Assembly (NCBI RefSeq): GCF_000316665.1
Contig: NC_019678.1
Coordinates: 6,977,001 to 7,041,000, forward strand
DNA from: Rivularia sp. PCC 7116
GTDB taxonomy: Bacteria > Cyanobacteriota > Cyanobacteriia > Cyanobacteriales > Nostocaceae
Length of the DNA stretch: 64,000 nucleotides
Direction: 5' to 3'
The notes under the pieces were generated by a model. It was not told the DNA's origin and ran no database searches. It saw nothing but the letters and a program-made list of their open reading frames with translations. Shown piece after piece: positions 56,701 to 63,671 of this stretch (within the stretch, counting starts at the first letter, position 1; each line of letters starts with the position of its first letter). Position numbers and translations under genes: made by a program.

Positions 56701-56904
56701 TTGAGCGCGAATATAGCGGATACGATGCCAAGGGATATCGCCATCAGCAGCCCAATGAGCCAAAGGTTTTTCGCGAATACCGCTTGCAGAAACCCTGTCT
56801 TCAAAACCAGCAATAAAAACATTGCTATCAAGACGAGAATCCCAAATAATTCGATTATAAATTTCCCAGCTAGTTGCCATTTTTGGCTTATCTTGTTTAG
56901 ACAT
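53701..56904 (-). CDS. Multidomain RNA-repair protein: MJ1316 (DUF504) - EEP phosphatase - 2H phosphoesterase - poly(A)-polymerase-like nucleotidyltransferase
   Basis: I use the ATG at 56904 (MSKQDKPKMATSWEIYNRII), giving 1067 aa; the longer frame overlaps the upstream kinase stop and begins in repeats. Domains in order: MJ1316/DUF504 (9-78, ending IPWHRIRYIRAQDIVVWDRE), predicted to recognise RNA ends; EEP nuclease/phosphatase (about 140-390: SFNVLCDVY, Glu184, GDFNTR, SDHFG); a repeat-encoded linker (about 391-488); 2H phosphoesterase (about 498-668, His531 in HINLIYGF and His619 in HLSVGQF), which opens or hydrolyses cyclic phosphates; and a Pol-beta/PAP nucleotidyltransferase (about 720-1000, GSYRLGVESPESDLDVV, Asp735, Asp737, Asp787). 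It is the last gene of an operon with a polynucleotide kinase and an RNA ligase. An end-healing and tailing enzyme is the inference. Confidence 0.85.
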   Translation of the reverse strand: MSKQDKPKMATSWEIYNRIIWDSRLDSNVFIAGFEDRVSASGIREKPLAHWAADGDIPWHRIRYIRAQDIVVWDREQHLDLISSGHLPAFAWNNNQADETDKSTSDIKEQPATFSTKPVYKYKVDGWQAIDYLSKSVKSNSLTVASFNVLCDVYEKEKIQTEKRLPVIVEELRKCDADIIAIQEATPDFVRFLLAQDWVRDYYVSESSTAENIQTFANLLLSRLPYTLVEHKFSAHKHVLVGSWFINSELLQVAAVHLTSNRAQNADKKRKYQLTTVVDYLRKQPGNYFIVGDFNTRNNLQEQVPDISSFVDVWQDLRPDEAGYTFNPQLNPLAELMSLAGEAARFDRILMCSEQDSWVPQSVDLFAIEPVDNTEEKIFPSDHFGIRAVVENLTPPFRAPLSLSRRREENLATPLSLSRRREEENLTPPFRAPLSLSRRREGNLATPLSLSRRREEENLTPPLSRRGEENLATPLYLTRRGEGGEVIRDELKTIAPVYQSAIVIIPPEDIVPAIQTIRQRYDARFERWMPHINLIYGFLPESYFDEAAEIITSAVAQIQPFTVNLNNFETFTHRKSSTAWLHPIAQPETALHQLQALLQSLFPQCNEQSRKSDAGFTPHLSVGQFSTPEEAFAKLPQWHPRSFTVKSIALISRRGNEAFEVRRIIDLGAEASDIIPSELINLVNQLQPKLNQAQQIQRDTVLEIVSQACKECLGFQPNLQLLGSYRLGVESPESDLDVVCQIPTYLSGDDFLKNVQQRLKGLCESIQLVLDAKVPLLRLKLEGISLDLLYTGVDKNWASGINPKPTKSEMAIIGCWEADFIREFVQEYVPFDSFQWLLRAVRAWAKSRRIYGNNWGFLGGLSWALLSAWSCQYCDKNHTQPDKLLANFFNHLNQYNWRQPIALTDAGKQYSVQVPRDLLPIITSIEPCQNTARNITRSTAEILSGEFARATEMTQEIAAGNLDWSSLFEPINLQQESDIFLNLKLIGNDKQQLEKECGYLEGYIISLIIQLENHGIFVRPWAEMYRIQNAASIRLGLKIPLNLDLSLIKELARDFMSQYCHDFEVET
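55448..55738. repeat. In-frame 99-bp tandem repeat inside the RNA-repair gene
   Basis: The word CGGGGTGAGGTTTTCT occurs at 55522, 55621 and 55720, an exact 99-bp period (33 codons), so the frame is kept. Each unit holds two CCTTCTCC...GGAGAGGGG palindromes. The encoded linker repeats SLSRRREENLATPL and related words, basic and Pro-rich. The unit is related to the intergenic palindrome at 40366-40414. Confidence 0.9.
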
Positions 56905-56969
56905 GATTTTAATTTGGTAATTGGTAATTGGGCATTGGGAATCATAAATTTTTCTCCTCCCTCTCTTCC
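56905..56969. repeat. CAATTAC heptamer tract between kinase and multidomain genes
   Basis: The 65-bp gap carries AATTTGGTAATTGGTAATTG and GGGCATTGGG units. They would lie in the operon message just before the start codon of the large gene. Confidence 0.65.
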
Positions 56970-58088
56970 TCAACTCGCAATCCAATCCACGCGGTGCGCT
57001 TCAATAATCGTCGGAACTTCCAAACGATTTTTCATGCGGTAGAGTACTTTTTCTGGCACTTTATCGGTACGGGTTTTGTTTCTTTTCAACAAGTTTGACC
57101 AAGATGTTTCTAGATAAACAATGCGAATATCAGCTTGGTAAGCTGCAAATAAACGAATCAACATTCCCCGTAATTGCTTGTTTAAATTAGTTGCATTCCA
57201 AACAAAAGAAACTCCTGTTCGCATATATTCTTTCGCCAGATATTTAGCTGCATTTGCAACTTCACCTTGATTATCACCTGGTTTAATACCCATTTCGCGA
57301 CGCAAGTCATCCAGGGATATGACTTTATATTCTGGTAAATTTTCTTGAATCCAAGTGTCTTTTCCCGAGCCGGGTAATCCTGACATGATTACTACTTGAA
57401 AACGAGTATCGTCATAAGCGTGATAATCAGGATTACCGTTTTCTTTTTGGAAATATATAAACCGACTATGGGCTGATGGAAACAAGCGTGGTTGGGAAAA
57501 ACAATTGTTTTCTCGGCAGAATTCACGAAAGAAATCAATACGTTCAAATAATTGATTTTGGTCATTACAATAACGTCCCCTTACATCAGCTTCTGCGAGC
57601 ATAGCTAACATATCGCAACGAATAATTTGGCTGGCTTTAATAACAGCTTTTTGCGGATTTAATTTATCCCAAAACCATAAAGGTAAACTTCCGTATTTTA
57701 CTAAAGAGACAATTTCTTCTCTTTGTTGAAAAGGTACGTTTAAATCCCAAAGAATTTCTTGTGCCATTTTTGCACCTTGTAATACATGCCCCTTTGAACT
57801 AATGGCACCAGAATCTTCTATTTTGGTAGCCTTTGGTTTTGCGACATCGTGTAATAAAGCCCCAGCAAACAGCATCGAGCGCTGTATTTCAGGTAAAGCT
57901 TGCCATTGGGGTAATGCAATCAAAGCTTCACACACTAACTTTGTATGAGTAAGAACATCACCCTCCTCGTGATAGCGTGCATCTTGCGGGCAATCAGCAA
58001 GTACTCGCAACCACTCAAATTTATTTTCTAATTCACGCCAATTTATGGCAAAATCACCCTTATTTGGGCAATAAGGAAAAGTCCACAT
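56970..58088 (-). CDS. HD-domain phosphohydrolase fused to polynucleotide kinase (Pnkp-like)
   Basis: The 372-aa protein has two domains. The N-terminal HD domain (about 25-200) has His48, the His80-Asp81 pair in LLHDVAKP, His101 and Asp168 in EADVRGR, resembling the HD part of CCA-adding enzymes that removes 2',3'-cyclic or 2'-phosphates. The C-terminal P-loop kinase (about 230-372) has Walker A GLPGSGKDT (237-245), SLDDLRREMG, WNATN and a lid region KRNKTRTDKVP, the pattern of T4-type 5'-OH polynucleotide kinases. Both activities would prepare broken RNA ends for ligation. It is the middle gene of the operon, 79 bp after the ligase and 65 bp before the multidomain gene. Confidence 0.88.
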   Translation of the reverse strand: MWTFPYCPNKGDFAINWRELENKFEWLRVLADCPQDARYHEEGDVLTHTKLVCEALIALPQWQALPEIQRSMLFAGALLHDVAKPKATKIEDSGAISSKGHVLQGAKMAQEILWDLNVPFQQREEIVSLVKYGSLPLWFWDKLNPQKAVIKASQIIRCDMLAMLAEADVRGRYCNDQNQLFERIDFFREFCRENNCFSQPRLFPSAHSRFIYFQKENGNPDYHAYDDTRFQVVIMSGLPGSGKDTWIQENLPEYKVISLDDLRREMGIKPGDNQGEVANAAKYLAKEYMRTGVSFVWNATNLNKQLRGMLIRLFAAYQADIRIVYLETSWSNLLKRNKTRTDKVPEKVLYRMKNRLEVPTIIEAHRVDWIAS

Positions 58089-58167
58089 AGTATTAGTTAG
58101 TAGTTAGTGGTTAGTGGTTGGTGGTTAGTAGCGAATAAAGAATGATGATGGAGTAATGGAGAGAAAA
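58089..58167. repeat. TTAGTGG/TTAGTAG tandem units between ligase and kinase genes
   Basis: TTAGTTAGTAGTTAGTGG and similar 7-mer units occupy about 58090-58130 in the 79-bp gap. They lie within the expected operon transcript. Confidence 0.6.
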
Positions 58168-59016
58168 TTATTTTCTTACCCCCTCTACCCCCTCTCCCTC
58201 TCTTCCCCCTCTACTACTCCCTGATAACTGCTCGCTAAATAAATCAACACCATCACACAACTGATTCGGAATTATCGGACGATTCAGCCAATGTCCATCT
58301 GATTGTTGAATGGTGGTTAAAAAGCTCGAACGCACGTATTTATAACGATTTATAACCGTATCTGCCGATTCAATTTTGATGTATAAACCTTCAATTACAG
58401 AGCTTCTATCGGTTTGTTGTAAAGAGCGTTCGACATCTAGCCCTTTTTCTAAACAAATCTTTTCAAAGTTCTGTAAGTGTTCGGAGGTTTGATAATATGA
58501 TTTTCCTAAGAAACTAATTAATTGTTTATAGGATTGAATTTCTCCAGCAAATAAGAGGGGTACGGAAACTATCGGCAAACCTGCTAATAGCTGTTTTCTT
58601 TTAGCAGTACTTAGAAATACTTGTTTTTCTAAATCAAGCACATCGAATTCTAAGAAATAATGAGGCAAAGCATCGTAAAATACCGTATGTTTTGCATATA
58701 GCCATTCTCCGTAAAGAATATAGCGACTACCTAATACTTCCCAAAAACTAGCAACGTGAGTATTAGCCCACTGCTTGAACAAGTTGAAGTGCTTTTCTCG
58801 CGCTCCACCAGTTAAATAGTGTCCCCGACTTTGCAGTTGAATTTGTCCGTCAGCACTGAAGCTAATTGCAGCATTCGCACCATCTACTTTTTCTTCAACT
58901 ACTGCATAGCGCTGCTTAATTTCTGCAAAAGGGATATCATTTAAATCTTCATCCCCAGGTTGCAATCGCGAACCCTGAATATGATGGGTACGCGGATATT
59001 TATAAATTTGTTTCAT
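58168..59016 (-). CDS. ATP-dependent RNA ligase
   Basis: The nucleotidyltransferase motif I is EEKVDGANAAIS, with Lys43 as the AMP-accepting residue. Others follow in order: SRGHYL (Ia), LYGEWLYAKHTVFYDALPHY with FLEFDV (III region), EGLYIKIE (IV) and RYKYVRSSF (V). At 282 aa it is close to the Rnl2-like/bacterial RNA ligases. It should seal 3'-OH and 5'-phosphate RNA ends produced by its operon partners. It is the first gene of the operon. The C-terminal tail GGREGEGVEGVRK is encoded by a CCCCCTCTA repeat tract, so the stop has probably been moved by repeat insertion. The ATG begins MKQIYKYPRTHHIQGSR. Confidence 0.88.
   Translation of the reverse strand: MKQIYKYPRTHHIQGSRLQPGDEDLNDIPFAEIKQRYAVVEEKVDGANAAISFSADGQIQLQSRGHYLTGGAREKHFNLFKQWANTHVASFWEVLGSRYILYGEWLYAKHTVFYDALPHYFLEFDVLDLEKQVFLSTAKRKQLLAGLPIVSVPLLFAGEIQSYKQLISFLGKSYYQTSEHLQNFEKICLEKGLDVERSLQQTDRSSVIEGLYIKIESADTVINRYKYVRSSFLTTIQQSDGHWLNRPIIPNQLCDGVDLFSEQLSGSSRGGREGEGVEGVRK
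58171..58216. repeat. TACCCCCTC pyrimidine tract overlapping the ligase 3' end
   Basis: Tandem TACCCCCTC and CCCTCTC units encode the last residues of the RNA ligase. The same tract type lies at about 27475, 45025 (inverted) and 50515. Confidence 0.65.
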
Positions 59017-59439
59017 TGCTTTTAACTCTTAATAAGTTCAATCAAAGATAGGAATTACGCAAATTGCATATACTCTACGTGTTACTTCTTGTAAAGCAAC
59101 ATAAATAATACAAAATGCTAAAAACCTAAAAAATTTCGCAGCGAATGAAGAATAGAAGCGTCCGAAAAGACAACATTCGCGCTAAATCACAAACTTGACT
59201 GAATTGAGGAACTACATATCCCGTTACCGTTAATTCTAAGAGTTGGTATTTTATATATTACATCATAATACAGAATTAGGTCAAAGGTTAAAGGTTAGAT
59301 TTTTTCGATGCCTATTACCAATTACCAATGCCCTATGCCCAATTTCCAATTCCCATTAAATTAATTTGTATCAATTGAACGGTAATAAGCGCTACACTTC
59401 TCTATTATGTGGAAAAAGCGATAGTAGAAGAAATAATCA
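59017..59439. promoter_or_regulatory. Divergent gap upstream of the RNA-repair operon, with repeats
   Basis: The gap of 423 bp must contain the promoter of the operon and that of the amidohydrolase. It holds half of the AGGAATTACGCA family at about 59049 and a CAAAGGTTAAAGGTTAG tract at about 59282. ATTACCA / ATGCCCA heptamers lie at about 59313-59356. No ORF or recognised operator was found. Confidence 0.5.
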
Positions 59440-60663
59440 ATGCTTTCTCGTATTAAAGATTTAGCAGCAGAATTAGCACCGCGTTTAATCGAAATTCGTC
59501 GCCACATTCACTCTCACCCGGAATTGAGTGGTGAAGAGTTTCAGACAGCAGCTTTTGTTGCTGGGGTTTTATCTTCTAACGGTATTCATGTTGAGGAAAA
59601 TATTGGTAAAACCGGCGCGATTGGGGAACTTGAAGGTAATGGTAGCGATAAACGTATTTTGGCTATTCGTACTGACATGGATGCTTTGCCGATTCAGGAA
59701 TTAGCGCCACTCGATTATGCATCCCGCAATCAAGGAATTATGCACGCTTGCGGACATGATGTCCACACTACTGTGGGTTTGGGGACGGCAATTATTTTGT
59801 CTAAGTTATCACAGGAGATACCTGGAAAAGTACGATTTATATTTCAGCCTGCTGAGGAAATTGCTCAAGGTGCAAGTTGGATGGTTGCAGATGGAGCGAT
59901 GGAAAATGTAGAAAGTATTTTAGGAGTTCACGTTTTCCCTTCTATACCTGCGGGTTCGGTTGGTATACGTTACGGTGCATTAACAGCAGCAGCAGATGAT
60001 TTAGAGATTACTATTACTGGTGAATCTGGACATGGGGCACGCCCTCACCAAGCCATAGATGCTATTTGGATAGCCGCACAGGTAATTACTACGCTGCAAC
60101 AAGCAATTAGCCGCACGCAAAATCCCTTGCATCCGGTAGTATTGAGCATCGGAAAAATTACTGGTGGTAGAGCGCCCAATGTTATTGCCGATTCCGTTCT
60201 TTTGCAAGGAACAGTGCGATCGCTACATCCAGATAGCAGCAAGGAATTACCAAGTTGGATTGAAAATATTGTCAAAAATGTTTGCGATACTTATGGTGCA
60301 AAATACAAAGTAGATTATCGTCAGGGCGTACCCAGTGTTCAAAATGACCTAGCACTTACTCAAATTTTACAGACAGCAGCTGAAGAAGCATGGGGTAGCG
60401 ATCGCGTTGAAATTTTACCGGAACCTTCTTTGGGTGGTGAAGATTTTTCTATGTATTTAGAAAAAGCACCCGGCTCAATGTTTCGTTTGGGTGTAGGTTT
60501 TGCAGATAGAGAGGTAAATCACCCATTACATCATCCCAAATTTGAAGTTGACGAATCTGCCATTATTACTGGGGTTGTTACTGTTGCTTACGCTGCTTAT
60601 AAGTATTGGGGACTTAAGAGCGATACAGTTCAAAATTTGACTCCTGTGGCAACGAACAGTTAG
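59440..60663 (+). CDS. M20-family amidohydrolase (N-acyl-L-amino-acid / hippurate hydrolase type)
   Basis: The 407-aa zinc enzyme carries HACGHDVHT (Cys104, His106, Asp107, His109), PAEEIAQGASWM with the catalytic glutamates, SGHGARPHQAIDAI in the dimerisation domain, and GGEDFSMYLEKAPG near the C-terminus. This is the M20D group (hippuricase, IAA-amino-acid hydrolase, N-acetyl-amino-acid deacetylase). It cleaves an acyl or aryl group from an amino acid; the substrate is not readable. It is cytoplasmic and monocistronic. The ATG at 59440 (MLSRIKDLAAELAPRLIEIR) is standard for cyanobacterial members. Confidence 0.93.
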   Translation: MLSRIKDLAAELAPRLIEIRRHIHSHPELSGEEFQTAAFVAGVLSSNGIHVEENIGKTGAIGELEGNGSDKRILAIRTDMDALPIQELAPLDYASRNQGIMHACGHDVHTTVGLGTAIILSKLSQEIPGKVRFIFQPAEEIAQGASWMVADGAMENVESILGVHVFPSIPAGSVGIRYGALTAAADDLEITITGESGHGARPHQAIDAIWIAAQVITTLQQAISRTQNPLHPVVLSIGKITGGRAPNVIADSVLLQGTVRSLHPDSSKELPSWIENIVKNVCDTYGAKYKVDYRQGVPSVQNDLALTQILQTAAEEAWGSDRVEILPEPSLGGEDFSMYLEKAPGSMFRLGVGFADREVNHPLHHPKFEVDESAIITGVVTVAYAAYKYWGLKSDTVQNLTPVATNS

Positions 60664-60955
60664 CAGCTAATAATTACCAGTTACCAGATAAAAACTCCAT
60701 TCCTTTTTAAGGGGGGTGGAGTTAGAGAATGGGAAAGTATTACCAAAAATCGATTAACTATCATGCTTTTTCAATTCATAAATATACTAAAAAATCAAAA
60801 AACTTGAAAGCTCTCTCGCATAAAAATCATCAAATCATTAGCTCAAAGTAATTGATTCAGATTAATCTTTTCTCTAACCCCCTAGCCTTCCCTTACAAAT
60901 ATTTAATACCGTATAACCAGTACAGAATAACCTTGATTATTTACTCTTTCTTGCT
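60660..60955. repeat. Gap with short heptamers and GGGGGG palindrome remnant
   Basis: CAGTTACCAGAT units follow the stop, then CTCCATTCCTTTTTAAGGGG and GGGTGGAGTTAGAGAATGG at about 60692-60730, related to the CCCCCC/GGGGGG family. The rest is AT-rich with no ORF. Confidence 0.45.
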
Positions 60956-61522
60956 CTATTCTCTATTGACTCTGATAAAACTAGTTTTCTTCTTTTGACC
61001 GGAATTTATTCCATATCCTTTTTCTTTTAAAATCTTAATCAGTTCGCCATTTCGTGGCTTGTTGGCACTTTCTTCTAAGCCCAACAATAATTTCAAATAC
61101 TTATTTAAACCTTTCGATGCTTCTTTCTGCAAGTTTCTAATCCTAGCATCAAGTTTGTCTTTATATTGAATTAGTTCTTCTTTTTTTGGTAGTCTATTCT
61201 CATCATATATAAAAGCAATTTCGCGACCCGAATATCCATGAAGACATAAACACAGATAACGCTTTTCAAATTGTGTCAGCCTACAATTCGGTTTAAATTC
61301 GCAATATCTTTTTATTTGTTGAAGCGTATGAAGCAAGCGGTTGATGTCAAGCCCTGACTTCTTTTGAGCTAAATTTATCGGGTGTAAGTTAATTAGTTCG
61401 TCAAGCAAACAATTAATATCAGGCTCGGATTTTTTTGGGGCTGAATCAGTCGGGTCTACGTTAATCAGTTGATGGAGTAAGCAGTTAATATCAAGTCTTT
61501 GAGAAGAATCACGATATTTCAT
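60956..61522 (-). CDS. Hypothetical protein with three 24-residue repeats and an HTH-like domain, 188 aa
   Basis: The motif DIN(C/R)LL recurs at residues 11, 35 and 59, a strict 24-residue period (72 bp in the DNA), each followed by a His/Pro-rich link such as QLINVDPTDSAPKKSEP. Residues about 80-150 (LTQFEKRYLCLCLHGYSGRE and on) resemble the LuxR/sigma-4-like HTH found at the N-terminus of several cyanobacterial regulators. The C-terminus is basic. It is probably a small DNA-binding regulator, but the family is not recognised. A hairpin lies 68 bp upstream of its start, in the gap to the divergent M23 gene. Confidence 0.55.
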   Translation of the reverse strand: MKYRDSSQRLDINCLLHQLINVDPTDSAPKKSEPDINCLLDELINLHPINLAQKKSGLDINRLLHTLQQIKRYCEFKPNCRLTQFEKRYLCLCLHGYSGREIAFIYDENRLPKKEELIQYKDKLDARIRNLQKEASKGLNKYLKLLLGLEESANKPRNGELIKILKEKGYGINSGQKKKTSFIRVNRE

Positions 61523-61589
61523 ACTTTGAAATAATTCGGTAGATACAAAACCTTCTGTCTCAAAATATCATTAATTCAATCCGAAATAA

Positions 61590-61628
61590 ACCCGACATTT
61601 AATAAATTTGCAAAAATAATGTCGGGTT
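61590..61628. terminator. Hairpin in the divergent gap upstream of the M23 gene
   Basis: ACCCGACATT (61590-61599) and AATGTCGGGT (61619-61628) form a 10-bp stem with a 19-nt A/T-rich loop, followed by TGCTTTTGTG. It lies between divergent genes, so it may end a small RNA or act as a leader structure. Confidence 0.45.
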
Positions 61629-61911
61629 GCTTTTGTGTCAGTTTTTTGATTAATCTGTTTAATGTAGTAAAGCAATTGCTTCAACAAATGCAGCAAAGAA
61701 TAAAGCGATACAAAACTCATTGTAAATATTATTACTTTTGTACTCGAATATAAAAGTTAGCTTCTGAATAAATACGTTAATCGAGGGATGAAAGCAATAG
61801 CGAAGAAGTAATTGATTGAACCAATAATTACTTTTATTTCATTAGGCAATTTAGTTAGTCCCTACAACCTTTCCAGCAAAATTTGATTACTACTTGATAG
61901 GATTTTCAGCG

Positions 61912-62694
61912 GTGTTTTTTAAATCTAAACTTCTTATTTCCACTTTGGTTGCGTTACCTCTTAGTGTCTTGTCATTCAAAGCTTTGTCTCCAACGTTTCA
62001 AGCTATTGGAAGTGCGTCATCAAGCGTAAATAAAAATGTTCAAAGCGATGCACAAAAATCTACCGAGACTGAGCCTAAAGCGAATACTGGAGGAAGCAAA
62101 TCTAGGTTTGGTATAAGCTCAAAAGCGATGTTAGTAGCTCATGCTCCTAGAAGTTCGAGAACTATCAGAGCATCTCGTACCTCTAAGAAAAGAAGATCGA
62201 GAGCTATCAGAGCAACTAATGCTTCTAAGAAAAGATCGAGAAAGATTAAAGTAGCTCGTGCTTCTAGAAGAAGACTGTATTGGAGATTGCCTTGGGTTGG
62301 AGCAACCGCAACAGTAACTCAGCGCTGGCATTCGGATAGCTGGGGTAGATATAAAAGTGTAGATTTTGGATTACCTGCCGGAACACCTGTAGTAGCTCCT
62401 ATTGCAAGTAGAGTCTTATCGTTCTGTAATGCAGGTAGAAATCATCTAGCAATTCGCCTACAAGCGGCAGATGGCAACAGGTATAGCTTAGTTCACGTTA
62501 AATCGAGAAGCGTGTATGTCAATAAAAGGTATAGAAAGGGTCAAATTATAGGAGTTATAGCCCGTAATACACCCCGCAATCGTTGCGCTAGATCGACTGG
62601 TCCGCATTTACATATGTCTTTCCCAAGACAGAATTTTAAATTAGGTAGATATTGGTTTTCGCGCTCTTATATCCCTAAAAGATTGAAACCTTAA
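61912..62694 (+). CDS. Exported M23-family (LytM-like) peptidase with an Arg/Lys/Ser-rich region
   Basis: The GTG at 61912 (MFFKSKLLISTLVALPLSVL) is chosen over a TTG 18 bp upstream, because AGGA lies 9 nt before it and the signal peptide then starts cleanly; this gives 260 aa. After the signal comes a basic low-complexity region (about 80-121; SRTIRASRTSKKRRSRAIRA and related copies), then an M23 domain with Asp151 in SVDFGLPAGTPVVAP, His195 in LVHVKS, and His232/His234 in GPHLHMSF. The usual ligand His four residues before Asp is Tyr; His140 lies further upstream, a spacing seen in some M23 variants. A peptidoglycan-binding or cleaving role in the periplasm is likely. Confidence 0.82.
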   Translation: MFFKSKLLISTLVALPLSVLSFKALSPTFQAIGSASSSVNKNVQSDAQKSTETEPKANTGGSKSRFGISSKAMLVAHAPRSSRTIRASRTSKKRRSRAIRATNASKKRSRKIKVARASRRRLYWRLPWVGATATVTQRWHSDSWGRYKSVDFGLPAGTPVVAPIASRVLSFCNAGRNHLAIRLQAADGNRYSLVHVKSRSVYVNKRYRKGQIIGVIARNTPRNRCARSTGPHLHMSFPRQNFKLGRYWFSRSYIPKRLKP

Positions 62695-62721
62695 GATTAA
62701 TTTCAGAGGCTTAATAGATTC

Positions 62722-62877
62722 AGGACTTACGCAAAGCAAAATTGTCATTGCAACCGAAACAGAGTGTAGGGAAGCAATCCCAAGCTTTCGAGAGACGATC
62801 TACCTCGCTGTCGCATGTCCTAACGGACACGCTGCGCTAACGTAATGACGCAATCACCTTAGCGCAGCGTAAGTCCT
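62722..62877. repeat. AGGACTTACGCA-ended element with nested GGACACGCTGCGCTAACG repeat
   Basis: AGGACTTACGCA (62722-62733) is inverted at the right as CGTAAGTCCT (62868-62877), with AGCGCAGCGT just before it. Inside lies AACGGACACGCTGCGCTAAC (about 62823), a member of a second dispersed family. This is probably a nested insertion of one repeat in another. Confidence 0.7.
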
Positions 62878-62886
62878 AATATTAAG

Positions 62887-62912
62887 AGGTTTCCTATTAA
62901 GGGAACCTTTTT
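62887..62912 (+). terminator. Rho-independent terminator downstream of the M23 gene
   Basis: AGGTTTCC (62887-62894) pairs with GGGAACCT (62901-62908) and is followed by TTTTTG. It lies 192 bp after the M23 stop, with the repeat element between. Confidence 0.7.
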
Positions 62913-63671
62913 GTCGATTGTTGAACAGAGCAATTTATGTTTAATGGCTTGGTATGCTTTGCAACTTTGACCAAATATTAAATAACAGTATTAGATAAAT
63001 TCATAACTTCTGTCCGGAGTTATGCAATTAATGCATGAATTTTATAACAACTAGAGGGACGCAATGTTTATGTAGGATGTTCATTGTCCATCCTACATTT
63101 TCTTAGTTAGATGCAATAAAAATGTATGCTGTTCGATATTCGCCGCTATCCGGATAAAAAATGAAAATAATTTTCTAAGTCAAAATAATAAAAAATATTG
63201 TCTTAAATGATAAAGTCTTAAAGACAGTTTGAAAATAAGAGTATTAATTGATTGTAAATATTTTTAATTGTAATACCAATTCTGTATGAGGCTGCGCTTA
63301 ATCGCCCATGTCCTTACGGACACGCTCCGCTAACAGCCTGGAAGGCTGGGGCTACTGAAACTAAGCCCGCCTACGCGGGCTAAATTAGGCGCATCTTTAT
63401 AAAGAAATGGTATAAGGTGTGTGATTGAAGAGTATAATACACCTGCTTTAGTAGGAATTTTAACAAATTAATTTTTGTAGCTGAATGATAAAAAAATTAG
63501 TCGGTTTTGTGTTTCCCTGTGCCATAATCTCTACTTGCTTTCCCGAAAAATAATTTAATTAAGTAAACCGAATTTCAATATTCATGTTTTAATAACAACA
63601 TTCGCGGAACCTCAGTAACGCTAAAACACTCATACAGTACACATAAAATACAAAGAATTACTCAACCTCGA
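62913..63671. repeat. Gene-free region with dispersed repeats at 63300-63413
   Basis: No ORF was found over about 760 bp. At about 63308-63340 lies CCTTACGGACACGCTCCGCT with AACAGCC, and at 63347-63413 the second copy of the element seen at 32744-32810, here with the hairpin GCCCGCCTACGCGGGC. The rest is AT-rich and should hold the promoter of the next gene. Confidence 0.55.
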
